Origin: an uncultured Pelagibacteraceae bacterium | Lineage (GTDB): Bacteria > Pseudomonadota > Alphaproteobacteria > Pelagibacterales > Pelagibacteraceae | DNA length: 64,000 nucleotides | Reading direction: 5' to 3' | Assembly (NCBI GenBank): GCA_902597875.1 | Contig: CACJZK010000001.1 | Span: 161,152 to 225,151, forward strand | Part shown: positions 29,374 to 39,242 of the stretch, piece after piece | Layout: every line of letters starts with the position of its first letter | Numbering within the stretch: the stretch's first letter is position 1 | Translations under genes and position numbers: made by a program | Notes under the pieces: model-generated | What the model was told of the DNA's origin: nothing | What the model saw: only the letters and a program-made list of their open reading frames with translations | The model's database searches: none

Positions 29374-31718
29374 TTGCTTAATTTCGGACTATTCACATCT
29401 CCAAAAGGTAATATTGAGATAGTAAACATTATTGAATTGTCAGGCTCTATATCACGATCAGTATAAAATTCTCTTCTAAAAACTAAACCTGCTTTTAAAC
29501 AATCATTAAGATATTCGTAACTTAAGTTATAAAATTCTGCAGAGTCAGTCATTAAGTTTCTTTTAGTTTCAAAAGAAAATTTGCTAGAGTCATTCATCGT
29601 TATATCAAAGCCTGTTTTAAGATGTTCCTCTTTACCTATATGGTTTCTCTTTTCTAGATAACTAATATTAAATTTAGTATTTCCCAATGCATAATTTCCA
29701 TCTATCTCATTATAATTTATCTCTTGATAGTTTTGATCTATAGAAAATTTATAATCAAAAGTAGTATTTTCTCCAATATAAAAATTAGTCTCTCCTACAA
29801 CATCTGAAAATCTCTGGTCCAAAGAGGAAGCCGAGGGAATATCTTGATTCTCTCTCTCACTTACAACTTGACCTATAGCAAATGAAAATTTTTCTTTTCC
29901 TAAAGTACCATCTTTATTCAAATCATTTTTTTTATACTCTACACCAAAAGAAGTACTAAAACCGTTTTCTATAACGTCAATTTCATTAATCTTATTTATG
30001 TCAAATAAATTTGAGTAGTTAAGAAAAATATCTTTATCTACATTTCTCATATGTCCAGGAGCGTATCTAACTAAAAGTTTTGGAGTTAATAAATAATTAC
30101 TTCCTTTTGAAAAATCATTTTTATAAAGCCCTAGTTTAGCCAAGTATCCCATTACACCTGACACCTCAGAAGAAAGTTCATCTGTTTTATACTCAGAGGT
30201 ATTTTTGGCGTTATAATTAACTGTCTTTACCTTTCCTATAAATTGATTGTTTAAAGCGTTACCTAATATCCAGTTATTTGACTCCCAATTTATATCGTTA
30301 ACAAAAAATTCGGTTTGTTTATTTACATCGTAATTTCTTACTCTAAAATTTGAAGTTAAATCAAATATCCCGTATTTTTCATTTACTGCTAAATTTTTTT
30401 CAAAAGTTAAGTAAGGGAGAAGATATTCATATTTAGATCTGTCCTCTTTTGTTAGATCGTCGAAAGCACTTACAGTTGCTCCAAAAAAAAGATCTTCACT
30501 TTGATAATCATAGTTAATTGCATTCTCTAAAACGTTAATATCTTTGTCTGCTAAAGCTGAATCAATATCGTAAACTTTTAGATAAGTGTCATTGGTAACT
30601 TTTTGCAATTTTACCTCTAATTGGCTAGCAGCATTATCTTCAGTTTCAAAATTCATATTAAACCTTGAAAAAAAGTGACTTTTCGAACCCCCAGATTTTT
30701 TAACTGAAGTATTTTTGTATCCAGGTGTATGTCCAACATCTACAATTAAAAAAGAATTTTTAAAGTCTCTTCTATATTCCGCCAACAATAAAGGATTTTC
30801 CGAGTAGTATAATTTAGGCGTAATTGTCAAATCTCTATCTTTAGCTATTGCCCAATAATATGGAATAGATATTCCAGAACCCAAATTTTTGCTATCAGTA
30901 AACGATGGCATTAATACACCCGATCTTCTATCTACCGTTGGATCTGGATGGGAAAAAATTGGAAAATAAAAAATTGGGAAATCATAAATCTTAAGCGTTG
31001 CATCTTTATAATATATTGTTTTCTCAGCAATATCGTGTTCGATTTTTTCTGACTGCAAAATCCAAGGTGGACATTTTTCCTCACCTCTATCTTTGCAATA
31101 AGTGAATACTCCTTTGCTTATTTCACTTTTTTGCTTTGTAAGAACCATCGTATTTGCGAAAAATCTAGGCTCATTATTTTTATTGATTTTAATATCTTCT
31201 TGGTCAAGAAAGGCCTTTACATCTGAGCCAACAATTTTTTCTTTTTTTTCATCTATATAAATTTCAGAAAAATAATATTTATTATTATTTATATCCTGTA
31301 TGTTAATATTACCTTTTGAAAAAAACATATTTTTATTTGTAAAATAATTGAACATCTCGACAAAGATTTTGTTACCATCTTTATCTACAATTATTGTTTC
31401 ATTATTAGATGAAATAATTTTATTTTTACCGTCATAAGAAATATTTTCTCCCATTATTTTATATCCTTCTGAGGTGATGATTTCAGTTTTTCCAAAAGTA
31501 TTTATTAGTTCATTTAACTTATTGTATTTAGCTGACTCAGAAAATAATTTATTATTTTTTTCATCCTTTGCTTCGACATTTCCTTCCAAAGTAATAACTT
31601 CATTTTTTTTGTCTACACTCATTTTGGAAGAATTTATTTCTAATTCTTCAGCCATCAATGATGATTTATAAATAAAAACGATAAAAAATATTAAATAGAA
31701 AATAAAATTATTTCTCAT
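29370..31718 (-). CDS. lptD: LPS-assembly outer membrane protein LptD
   Basis: Beta-barrel that inserts lipopolysaccharide into the outer leaflet. The 782-residue protein has a signal peptide (residues 1-23), an N-terminal OstA/LptA-like jelly roll (EGNVEAKDEKNNKLFSESA), the conserved TYCKDRGEEKCPPW Cys pair, PIFYFPIFSHPDPTVDRRSGVLMPS, and a barrel ending in an ECLK-like NDCLKAGLVFRREFYTDRDIEPD. Only a few Cys are available for the interdomain disulfides. It overlaps lptG by 11 bases. Its presence implies the organism makes LPS. Confidence 0.94.
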   Translation of the reverse strand: MRNNFIFYLIFFIVFIYKSSLMAEELEINSSKMSVDKKNEVITLEGNVEAKDEKNNKLFSESAKYNKLNELINTFGKTEIITSEGYKIMGENISYDGKNKIISSNNETIIVDKDGNKIFVEMFNYFTNKNMFFSKGNINIQDINNNKYYFSEIYIDEKKEKIVGSDVKAFLDQEDIKINKNNEPRFFANTMVLTKQKSEISKGVFTYCKDRGEEKCPPWILQSEKIEHDIAEKTIYYKDATLKIYDFPIFYFPIFSHPDPTVDRRSGVLMPSFTDSKNLGSGISIPYYWAIAKDRDLTITPKLYYSENPLLLAEYRRDFKNSFLIVDVGHTPGYKNTSVKKSGGSKSHFFSRFNMNFETEDNAASQLEVKLQKVTNDTYLKVYDIDSALADKDINVLENAINYDYQSEDLFFGATVSAFDDLTKEDRSKYEYLLPYLTFEKNLAVNEKYGIFDLTSNFRVRNYDVNKQTEFFVNDINWESNNWILGNALNNQFIGKVKTVNYNAKNTSEYKTDELSSEVSGVMGYLAKLGLYKNDFSKGSNYLLTPKLLVRYAPGHMRNVDKDIFLNYSNLFDINKINEIDVIENGFSTSFGVEYKKNDLNKDGTLGKEKFSFAIGQVVSERENQDIPSASSLDQRFSDVVGETNFYIGENTTFDYKFSIDQNYQEINYNEIDGNYALGNTKFNISYLEKRNHIGKEEHLKTGFDITMNDSSKFSFETKRNLMTDSAEFYNLSYEYLNDCLKAGLVFRREFYTDRDIEPDNSIMFTISILPFGDVNSPKLSK

Positions 31719-32799
31719 TTATTTGTAAAATTCCTATTGAGCAAAAAAGACTGATTGCTATTACTGGTATCCATACTGCTAATGTTAAAGATATCCTATC
31801 TGTTTGCCCTAAAGCAACAGAGAGGTCTTTAAAATAGTATATTACTACGCAACATATGATTGATATAAATATATAATAAAGGTTTTGTGGCTTGTTTATA
31901 GAACTTACAGTAAATATTGAGGCTAAAACTACCATTAGGAATAAAAATACAGGTAATGAAAAAAAGGTATTAATTTTCTCATTAAGCAATTTTTCAGAGT
32001 AGCCTTGATTACTAAGATCTTTATATTTTGTAATAAGATTAATAAATGAAATAGTATCTAAATTTCTATAGAGCTTGTTTAACTTTTCTATATTGTAAAT
32101 AGAATAAATTTTTTCAGCTTCAACAAACACTGAATTATTTTCATCATTTTTCAGATCAAATTTATGAACAGTTTCTAATGTCCAAATATTATCTAAAATA
32201 TTTGCTTTTTCAGCCTCAATTCTTTTAGTTATCTCATATTTTTCTTTATCCAATTCGTAAATAGATACGTCTAACAAAAAGTTTTTTTCTACTTTTTTAG
32301 CAGTAATAATTCTTAGGTTATCTTTGTAAATTTCCTTAATCCATACACCATTTTTATTAATAGAAACAAGGTGATCTACATCTTTAGAATATTTAGCTTT
32401 AGTTTCCTCATAATATTTAACCATTGAAGCTGTCAGAGGATTTACTACCATAACAACAGCTACTCCAAATAAAAAAGCAGTTATGGATAATATTGAAATT
32501 ATTTTAAGATTTGAAAATCCAAATACTTTTAACGAGAGCAAGTCACCACTGGATTTAATAGAAATTAAATACCACATAGATGCAATAAAAACTACAAACG
32601 GAAGCAATTTTACAATCAAATTAGGTATATACATAATTGTAAGTATAAAAGGTAAGCTTGTATTTTGATTCAGATCTTTGAAAAATTCAATTTCTTCGAA
32701 AAGATTAAAAATAACTCCAAGACAAATAAAAATCAATGTCACGTTTATAATTATTTTTAAAAAACCAAAAGTTAAATATTTATTTATAACGTTGTTCAT
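31708..32799 (-). CDS. lptG: LPS export ABC transporter permease LptG
   Basis: One of the two YjgP/YjgQ-type permeases of the LptB2FG extractor. The 363-residue protein has six predicted membrane helices in a 3+3 arrangement around a periplasmic jelly-roll (residues ~130-250), with the characteristic SGDLLSLKVFG coupling segment after helix 2. Second of the pair and thus called LptG by order; overlaps lptF by 4 bases. Confidence 0.9.
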   Translation of the reverse strand: MNNVINKYLTFGFLKIIINVTLIFICLGVIFNLFEEIEFFKDLNQNTSLPFILTIMYIPNLIVKLLPFVVFIASMWYLISIKSSGDLLSLKVFGFSNLKIISILSITAFLFGVAVVMVVNPLTASMVKYYEETKAKYSKDVDHLVSINKNGVWIKEIYKDNLRIITAKKVEKNFLLDVSIYELDKEKYEITKRIEAEKANILDNIWTLETVHKFDLKNDENNSVFVEAEKIYSIYNIEKLNKLYRNLDTISFINLITKYKDLSNQGYSEKLLNEKINTFFSLPVFLFLMVVLASIFTVSSINKPQNLYYIFISIICCVVIYYFKDLSVALGQTDRISLTLAVWIPVIAISLFCSIGILQINEK

Positions 32800-33926
32800 T
32801 TAGTTCTCTCATACGTTAGGCTTCTTAATAATAATAAATATATTATTGGAGTTAAAACTAGAGGTACGGTAAAATATAAAATAGTATTTATTTTAGATAA
32901 ACCTGAATATCTAACTAAAATTTCTGCCAAAATAAGAATAATAAAACTGAAAGCAAAATAAGAATAATTTCTAAAAAATTTGAATTTTCTTTCTCTTTTC
33001 TGAATTAATAAAAAACAACATATTAAAGAAACCAAAGGAATATAGAAAGGCATACCAATTCTTCGAGACATTGTTGCTATTACCTCTTTAGGACAATTTT
33101 CTAGAAAATTAATATTAAGAGAAATTTTTTTTGTAACACAGTTTGCTAAATCAGATGTAGTTGTTTCTTGTACTTTTGGAGCGACGATTGATCTAGGTTT
33201 AAGCGCATCTACCAAGATTTCGGTTTTTTTAAAACTTACATTGTTCAATTTACCATTCTTGTCTTGGGTTTGTATAAGACCATCGACTAAAACAAGTTTT
33301 TTATTATCTATATATCCTTTTTTTGCAATAACAGTAGTGTTAACAGTTCTCTCGTTTCCAGCGACTAAACCTTTTAAAAAACCTCCTTCATCTCTTATAA
33401 AAATATTGTTCATTTCATTATTAATATTTTTGTTGCCAATGAACATTGTTAGATCTTTAAATGAGTCACTAAAATCATTAGTCTTAATTACTGAAGACAT
33501 CGAGTCAAAATCCGATAATCTTATTATTTCTCTAGATTTGTTTAAGGAATTTGGAGTAATAAAAGTTGCAAATAGAAGTTGAAAAATAAGTGCTAATAAC
33601 GATACGAAAAAAAACAGATTTACTAATCGAATTTTATTTACACCTGTTGTCCATAATATAATAAACTCATTTTGTCTTTCGAATTTAGCAATAGATATAA
33701 CTAAGGATAAAAGAAATGAAAGGGGTATTAGCTTTGTAATTATACTCGTTATATTTAATAGGGAAAATAAAAGATAAGTTTTTATAGAGTGTCCATTTTC
33801 TACTATTAAATCTAAAAAATTAACTGCTCGTACCGTCCAGGCTATTGCAGTAAATGCAAACAAAATAATGATAAATGATTTGATTATTTCTATAGTAAAG
33901 TACTTATAAATTTTGTTTTTTAGCAT
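32796..33926 (-). CDS. lptF: LPS export ABC transporter permease LptF
   Basis: A 376-residue permease with the same 3+3 helix plus periplasmic domain layout as its neighbour, and the ERQNEFIILWTTGVN coupling helix. First gene of the operon, divergent from pepA; called LptF by order. The 140-base intergenic region holds plausible promoters in both directions; the minus-strand one is only a weak match. Confidence 0.9.
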   Translation of the reverse strand: MLKNKIYKYFTIEIIKSFIIILFAFTAIAWTVRAVNFLDLIVENGHSIKTYLLFSLLNITSIITKLIPLSFLLSLVISIAKFERQNEFIILWTTGVNKIRLVNLFFFVSLLALIFQLLFATFITPNSLNKSREIIRLSDFDSMSSVIKTNDFSDSFKDLTMFIGNKNINNEMNNIFIRDEGGFLKGLVAGNERTVNTTVIAKKGYIDNKKLVLVDGLIQTQDKNGKLNNVSFKKTEILVDALKPRSIVAPKVQETTTSDLANCVTKKISLNINFLENCPKEVIATMSRRIGMPFYIPLVSLICCFLLIQKRERKFKFFRNYSYFAFSFIILILAEILVRYSGLSKINTILYFTVPLVLTPIIYLLLLRSLTYERTK

Positions 33927-34002
33927 TTGATTTTGTTGTATATATAATTAAATCAACTATTAAGAAAATTCAATCAATGGTTTAATTATCACAAATTTTC
34001 CA

Positions 34003-34031
34003 TTGAATTCTTACATATTTGGTCATATATA
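34003..34031 (+). promoter_or_regulatory. Putative pepA promoter
   Basis: TTGAAT (34003-34008) and TATATA (34026-34031) are exactly 17 bases apart, 36 bases ahead of the pepA start codon. One of the better-looking promoters in the window. Confidence 0.5.
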
Positions 34032-34066
34032 CCTTTCAGTTCGTTATTGAGAGTAATTAAAAAATT

Positions 34067-35524
34067 ATGTCTATAAAAATAAACTATTCAAAAAAAACAA
34101 TTAGTAAATCTTCGGCTAATCTAGTTTTATTTTCTAATGATAAATTCAACATTAGTGGTTTAAAAAAAAACCTTTCTAACTCTGAATTTTCTTACATAAA
34201 TGATTTATTAAAAACTAGCGATTTAAAAAAAAACTTATTTGTCTTTGAAGTTAATTCAAAAAAAAAGATAGTTTTAGTATCGATTAAAAATAACTTAAAA
34301 AACTCGGATATAGAAAATTTAGGAGCTGAATTTTATGGACGTGTAAACTTCGGAAAGAATAGTGAGTATTTCATAATATCTGACAGCATAGCAAGTAAGT
34401 ATAATAATTTTTTAGGTCATTTTCTTCATGGGCTAAAATTAAAATCTTATGAATTTAAAAAATATAAATCAAAAAAAGAATCAAGAATTATTTCTATAAA
34501 TATAGTTGGAAATAAAAATAAACCATCAGCTCAAAATCAATTAAAATTCCGTGCTTTAGAAGAAGGAACTTTCTATGCAAGGGATTTAGTTTCAGAACCA
34601 GGAAATGTTTTACATCCAGATGAATATGCAAAAAGATTAAGCTCTCTTAGAAAAAATGGTTTAAAAGTTAATATATATGATGAAAAAAAATTAAAAAAAC
34701 TTGGAATGAATGCTCTACTTGGTGTGGGCATGGGAAGTGTTAGAGGATCATATCTTGTAACAATGGAATGGAATGGAGCAAAAAATAATTCTAAACCTTT
34801 AGCATTTGTAGGAAAGGGAGTTACTTTTGACACTGGAGGTTATTCATTAAAACCAGCAAGATTTATGGAAGATATGACATATGATATGGCTGGCTCAGCT
34901 GCCGTAGTTGGTCTAATGAAAAATCTGGCATTAAGAAAAGCAAAAATAAACGCCGTAGGTGTTGTAGGGCTTGTAGAGAATATGGTTAGCGGAGTTGCTC
35001 AAAGACCCGGAGATATTGTTAAATCTTATAGCGGTAAAACTATAGAAGTATTAAATACAGATGCTGAAGGTCGATTAGTTTTAGCAGACGCATTAACTTT
35101 TACTGAAAAAAAATTTAAACCAGAATTTATTATTGACTTAGCAACTCTAACTGGTGCAATTATAGTTTCTCTGGGATCAGAATATGCCGGACTTTTTTCT
35201 AACAATGATAATTTATCTAGACAAATCTTGAATGCTGGTGAAAAAGTTGAGGAGAAACTATGGAGAATGCCTCTTCATAAAAATTTTGATAAACTTATAG
35301 ACTCAAAAAATGCCGATATGCAAAATATTAACTATGTTGGAGGAGCAGGTTCAACTACAGCAGCTCAATTTTTGCAAAGATTTATTTTAAATAAAACTCC
35401 ATGGGCTCATTTAGACATTGCTGGTATGGCTTTTTCAAAATATGGTGGAGCTTTAAATTCAAGAGGAGCAACTGGTTTCGGGGTAAGATTATTAAATCAA
35501 CTAATAGAAGAAAACTACGAATAA
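34067..35524 (+). CDS. pepA: Leucyl (cytosol) aminopeptidase
   Basis: Di-metal M17 aminopeptidase that trims N-terminal residues from peptides in the cytoplasm. The 485-residue protein has the variable N-terminal domain and a C-terminal catalytic domain with GKGVTFDTGGYSLKPA (metal Lys/Asp), MTYDMAGSAAV, and the NTDAEGRLVLADAL signature. In E. coli PepA also acts in Xer recombination, which cannot be judged here. Starts without an obvious Shine-Dalgarno. Confidence 0.95.
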   Translation: MSIKINYSKKTISKSSANLVLFSNDKFNISGLKKNLSNSEFSYINDLLKTSDLKKNLFVFEVNSKKKIVLVSIKNNLKNSDIENLGAEFYGRVNFGKNSEYFIISDSIASKYNNFLGHFLHGLKLKSYEFKKYKSKKESRIISINIVGNKNKPSAQNQLKFRALEEGTFYARDLVSEPGNVLHPDEYAKRLSSLRKNGLKVNIYDEKKLKKLGMNALLGVGMGSVRGSYLVTMEWNGAKNNSKPLAFVGKGVTFDTGGYSLKPARFMEDMTYDMAGSAAVVGLMKNLALRKAKINAVGVVGLVENMVSGVAQRPGDIVKSYSGKTIEVLNTDAEGRLVLADALTFTEKKFKPEFIIDLATLTGAIIVSLGSEYAGLFSNNDNLSRQILNAGEKVEEKLWRMPLHKNFDKLIDSKNADMQNINYVGGAGSTTAAQFLQRFILNKTPWAHLDIAGMAFSKYGGALNSRGATGFGVRLLNQLIEENYE

Positions 35525-35527
35525 AAA

Positions 35528-35929
35528 GTGGAACAAACCCTATCTATAATAAAACCAGACGCAGTTGAAAGAAATCTTGGTGATGAAATTAAAGATATTT
35601 TTATAAAAAATCATTTAAAGATAAAAGATAGTAAAAAAATTCATATTTCGAAAGAAGAAGCCTCTGAATTTTACAAAGTACACCAATCGAAACCCTTCTA
35701 TGACGCACTATGTTCTTACCTTTCTTCAGGACCAATAATAGTAATGATTTTAGAGGGAGAGAATGCAATTAAAGAGAATAGGAGATTAATGGGTGCTACA
35801 AATCCCAAAGAAGCTGAGGAGGGAACAATAAGAAAACTATACGGTATTTCTATAGACAAAAACTCAGTACACGGATCAGACTCATTAGAAAATGCAAAAA
35901 AAGAAATTAATTTTTTCTTTAAAAATTAA
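35528..35929 (+). CDS. ndk: Nucleoside diphosphate kinase
   Basis: Balances NTP/dNTP pools. The 133-residue protein starts at a GTG (35528) three bases after pepA and has the TLSIIKPDAVERN N-terminus, the RRLMGATNPKEA Kpn-loop region and the catalytic His H115 in NSVHGSDS. Slightly shorter than the usual ~140. Its last 4 bases overlap the end of convergent purN. Confidence 0.96.
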   Translation: MEQTLSIIKPDAVERNLGDEIKDIFIKNHLKIKDSKKIHISKEEASEFYKVHQSKPFYDALCSYLSSGPIIVMILEGENAIKENRRLMGATNPKEAEEGTIRKLYGISIDKNSVHGSDSLENAKKEINFFFKN

Positions 35930-36489
35930 TATTGTAAAAATATTCTTGTTATAGCCTCAGAGTAAGCGATATGTTCCATTTTTTGTGTTTTTTTCTTCAA
36001 TGAATCGATGTTTTCATTTTTAGATATCTCAAAAGATTTTTTTAAAATAATTTTTCCAGAGTCGAGTTTTTCATTAACAAAATGAACTGTACATCCCGCC
36101 TTTCTTTCTTTATTTTTTAAGATTCTTGCAAATGTGTTAGTACCCTTGTATTTTGGCAATAGAGAGGGGTGAATATTAATTATTTTACCCTTAAAATTAC
36201 TAATAAAATTTTTAGAGAGTATTTTCATATAACCAGCAAGGCAAATAATAGAAATATCTTTTTGATTTAAAATTTTTATTAATTGATTTTCATAATTGGT
36301 TTTATTTGTATTTATAATTATAAAAGGTATAGAAAATCTTTTAGCTAAATTGATCCCTTTCGCATTCTTTTTATTAGAAATAACTAACTTTATATTTATA
36401 GGAAAATTATATCTTCTTGAATTTTGAATTAAAATTTTTAAATTTGTTCCAGTTCCAGAAATAAAAACACACGAATTTTTTTTTACCAT
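35926..36489 (-). CDS. purN: Phosphoribosylglycinamide formyltransferase
   Basis: Transfers a formyl group from 10-formyl-THF to GAR in purine synthesis. The 187-residue protein has the Gly-rich VFISGTGTNL start, the catalytic segment NIHPSLLPKYKGTN and GCTVHFVNEKLDSGKII. It overlaps the purM stop region by 7 bases, giving the usual purM-purN order. Confidence 0.95.
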   Translation of the reverse strand: MVKKNSCVFISGTGTNLKILIQNSRRYNFPINIKLVISNKKNAKGINLAKRFSIPFIIINTNKTNYENQLIKILNQKDISIICLAGYMKILSKNFISNFKGKIINIHPSLLPKYKGTNTFARILKNKERKAGCTVHFVNEKLDSGKIILKKSFEISKNENIDSLKKKTQKMEHIAYSEAITRIFLQY

Positions 36490-37511
36490 TTCATTTCATT
36501 TATTAAATTAAATCTTTTTTTACCTTTTGAAATATAACCAATCTCAAAAGGAGAATTATCTTTTTTAAAATATTTTTTTATCTTATTAATGTTATTTTTT
36601 TTTATAATTATGCAAAATCCGATCCCACAATTAAAAGTATTTAGCATTTCTCTATCAGAAATATTTTTTCTTTTTAACCATTTGAAAATATTTTTAATCT
36701 TAATTTTTGATAAATCTATATTAATACATAGATCTTGAGGAACCGATCGCGCCAGATTTTCAAACAAACCTCCTCCTGTAATATGAGCGGCAGAATTAAT
36801 TAAATTATTCTTACACAAACCTAATATTTCTTTAGTATAAATTTTTGTGGGTTTTAATAATTCGTTTTTTAATCTCTGTGAAACTTTATTTTTTTTTAAA
36901 ACTGACCTGACCAAAGAATAACCATTAGAATGTATACCGTTCGATGGAATACCTAAAATTATATTTCCGCTTTTGACATTTTTTTTATTTAATACTTTTT
37001 TCTTAGAAACCACACCTACTGAAAAACCAGCTAAGTCAAATTTATTTTTTTCATAGATCCCAGGCATTTCTGCAGTCTCGCCACCTATTAATTCGCAATT
37101 GGATTGTTCACATCCTTTTAATATACCCTTTAATATTAATTTAATTTTTTTAAGATTTAATTTTCCAACGGCTATATAGTCTAGAAAAAATAAAGGTTTA
37201 GCACCTTGAACTATAAGATCATTCACACACATTGCCACTAAATCAATTCCTATAGTATCAAATTTGTTGAATTTATTTGCCAATTCTATTTTTGTACCCA
37301 CCCCATCAGTACATGAAACTATTAATGGATCTTTAATTTTAATTTTTGTTAAATCAAAAACTGAACCAAATGCCCCAATATTATCTTGTTTGTTAATTTT
37401 ATTCTTTTTTCTGACATTTTTTGTTGAGATTTTAGCTATATGTTTTACAAATTTATTTGCAAGAGCAATATTTACTCCGCTTTTTTTATAACTATTTTTT
37501 GTTTTTTCCAT
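36483..37511 (-). CDS. purM: Phosphoribosylformylglycinamidine cyclo-ligase (AIR synthetase)
   Basis: ATP-dependent closure of the imidazole ring. The 342-residue protein has KSGVNIALANKFV, the DPLIVSCTDGVGTK motif, LIGGETAEMPGIY and the C-terminal AHITGGGLFENL. Very Lys-rich compared with characterised homologues, in keeping with local base composition. Its start faces the DUF2066 gene across only 25 bases. Confidence 0.95.
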   Translation of the reverse strand: MEKTKNSYKKSGVNIALANKFVKHIAKISTKNVRKKNKINKQDNIGAFGSVFDLTKIKIKDPLIVSCTDGVGTKIELANKFNKFDTIGIDLVAMCVNDLIVQGAKPLFFLDYIAVGKLNLKKIKLILKGILKGCEQSNCELIGGETAEMPGIYEKNKFDLAGFSVGVVSKKKVLNKKNVKSGNIILGIPSNGIHSNGYSLVRSVLKKNKVSQRLKNELLKPTKIYTKEILGLCKNNLINSAAHITGGGLFENLARSVPQDLCINIDLSKIKIKNIFKWLKRKNISDREMLNTFNCGIGFCIIIKKNNINKIKKYFKKDNSPFEIGYISKGKKRFNLINEMKW

Positions 37512-37536
37512 TAATAAAATGATAATTATCTAAAAA

Positions 37537-38592
37537 ATGAATAAAATTATTTTTCCACTACTCATAATAGTATTTTTATTAAAAACTGGAAATGTTTTTT
37601 CAAATATTAATATTTTTCATGTTGATAATATTGTAGTCAACACCAAAGGCAATCTTAATAAAGAACAACTTCTAAACAATGCTTTCAGAAAAGGTTTTGA
37701 TAATCTTGTTAAAAAAATTCTACTGAAAAAAGATCAAAACTTAGTTTTAAGCACTAGCATTGACGATATAAAGAAGATGATATCAAACTATCGAATATAC
37801 AGTAATGAAGATTCTAATAAAAATGAATTTAAGATAAATTTATCATTTGATAGACAAAGAATGAATAATTTTTTTTCATTGAAAGGAATATCTTACGCAG
37901 ATTTATCAAAGACTAGCCTTCTGATATTTCCTGTTTTAGTAGAAAAAGATAATTTTTATATATTTTCAAATAATTTCTTTTATAAAAACTGGAATATTAA
38001 AAATGATGAAAAAGAAAAAGAAAATGAATTTGTAGAATATATAATACCAATAGAAAATTTGGAGTATGTTCAAATTATACAGCAAAATAAAAATAGTTTA
38101 GAAGCTATAGATATAAATAAACTATTATCAGATTATAACGTTGAAAATTATGTTTTTTTGGTAATCAGACCTCTTAAGAAAAAAACAAATGTTTTTTTAA
38201 AAGCAAATATTTCAAATAATAATATTGTAAAAAATTTCGAAGTTACTAATTCTCTTGATATTGATAGAATATCTAATTTTGAAAAGACAAGAGGAAATAT
38301 TAAGAGGGAAATTGTAGAAATACTAAAATCACAAAATTTAATTGATATTAGAACGCCATCTTTTTTAAATATATTTGTAGATATTAGAAAACAGGATGAT
38401 TTATTAAAAACCAGATCAGTCCTAAAAAAAATCAAATTAATAGAAAATTTTTATGTGCTAGAATTGAACAAAAACTATGCGAAAGTAAGAATAAAATATT
38501 TTGGTAAAATAGAAAAAATTAAAAATAAATTTAATGAAATGGGAATAGAACTAAAAAATTTAGATAATCAATGGAAAGTAGTTATAAAATGA
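37537..38592 (+). CDS. DUF2066-like exported protein
   Basis: A 351-residue protein with a signal peptide (residues ~1-22) and an extended mixed alpha/beta region of low obvious homology. Its position, divergent from purM and directly before hda, is the conserved proteobacterial context of the DUF2066 family, and the NNAFRKGFDNLVKKIL segment fits that family's start. Function unknown; periplasmic location is inferred from the signal. The stop overlaps hda as ATGA. Confidence 0.65.
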   Translation: MNKIIFPLLIIVFLLKTGNVFSNINIFHVDNIVVNTKGNLNKEQLLNNAFRKGFDNLVKKILLKKDQNLVLSTSIDDIKKMISNYRIYSNEDSNKNEFKINLSFDRQRMNNFFSLKGISYADLSKTSLLIFPVLVEKDNFYIFSNNFFYKNWNIKNDEKEKENEFVEYIIPIENLEYVQIIQQNKNSLEAIDINKLLSDYNVENYVFLVIRPLKKKTNVFLKANISNNNIVKNFEVTNSLDIDRISNFEKTRGNIKREIVEILKSQNLIDIRTPSFLNIFVDIRKQDDLLKTRSVLKKIKLIENFYVLELNKNYAKVRIKYFGKIEKIKNKFNEMGIELKNLDNQWKVVIK

Positions 38593-39242
38593 ACCAGTTA
38601 ACTTTAAAATTCCCGTTTAAAGCCTCTTATTATAAGAACGACTTTTACGTATCATCAAATAATTTTGAAGTTTACAAACTACTTGAAAGTTGGCCAAACT
38701 GGCCAAGCAAAAACGTTAATATTTTTGGTCCAAAGGGTAGCGGTAAAACTCATTTAGCCAATATATTAAAAAAAAAAATTAATTCTTTTATAATAGAAGC
38801 CAATGAATTGAAAAATGAAACTTTACAAAAAATTAAATCAAGAGAATGTTTAATTATAGATAATTATAATAATAATATTGAAGAAAAATTACTATATTCG
38901 GCTTTAAATCAAGCTAACCAAGAAAATCAATATGTTGTAATAAATTCACATGATTCTATTAAAAATTGCGATGTAACTTTAAAAGATTTAAAATCTAGGT
39001 TCGAAAGCTTTGTAGATTTGGGAATAAAACTTCCTACAGATGACTTATTAAGAGTTATATTAACTAAATCCTTTTCTGACAAACAAATAAAAGTTAATGT
39101 TAAATTATTGGAATATATTTTAAAAAATATTGATAGATCTTATGAAAAAGTCTTTGAATTCATAAAAAATATAGATTCCGAGTCTTTATCTACTGGAAAA
39201 TCGATTAACATTAATTTAATTAAAAAAGTGCTTAAAAAATGA
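38589..39242 (+). CDS. hda: DnaA-related regulatory ATPase Hda
   Basis: Hda acts with the beta clamp to hydrolyse DnaA-bound ATP after initiation, preventing re-replication. The 217-residue AAA+ protein has the clamp-binding-like N-terminal MNQLTLKFPF, Walker A GPKGSGKTH and sensor-type C-terminal helices. I use the ATG at 38589, which overlaps the upstream stop as ATGA; an ATG at 38571 would add six residues. Lacks the DnaA DNA-binding domain IV. Overlaps aspS by 4 bases. Confidence 0.85.
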   Translation: MNQLTLKFPFKASYYKNDFYVSSNNFEVYKLLESWPNWPSKNVNIFGPKGSGKTHLANILKKKINSFIIEANELKNETLQKIKSRECLIIDNYNNNIEEKLLYSALNQANQENQYVVINSHDSIKNCDVTLKDLKSRFESFVDLGIKLPTDDLLRVILTKSFSDKQIKVNVKLLEYILKNIDRSYEKVFEFIKNIDSESLSTGKSININLIKKVLKK

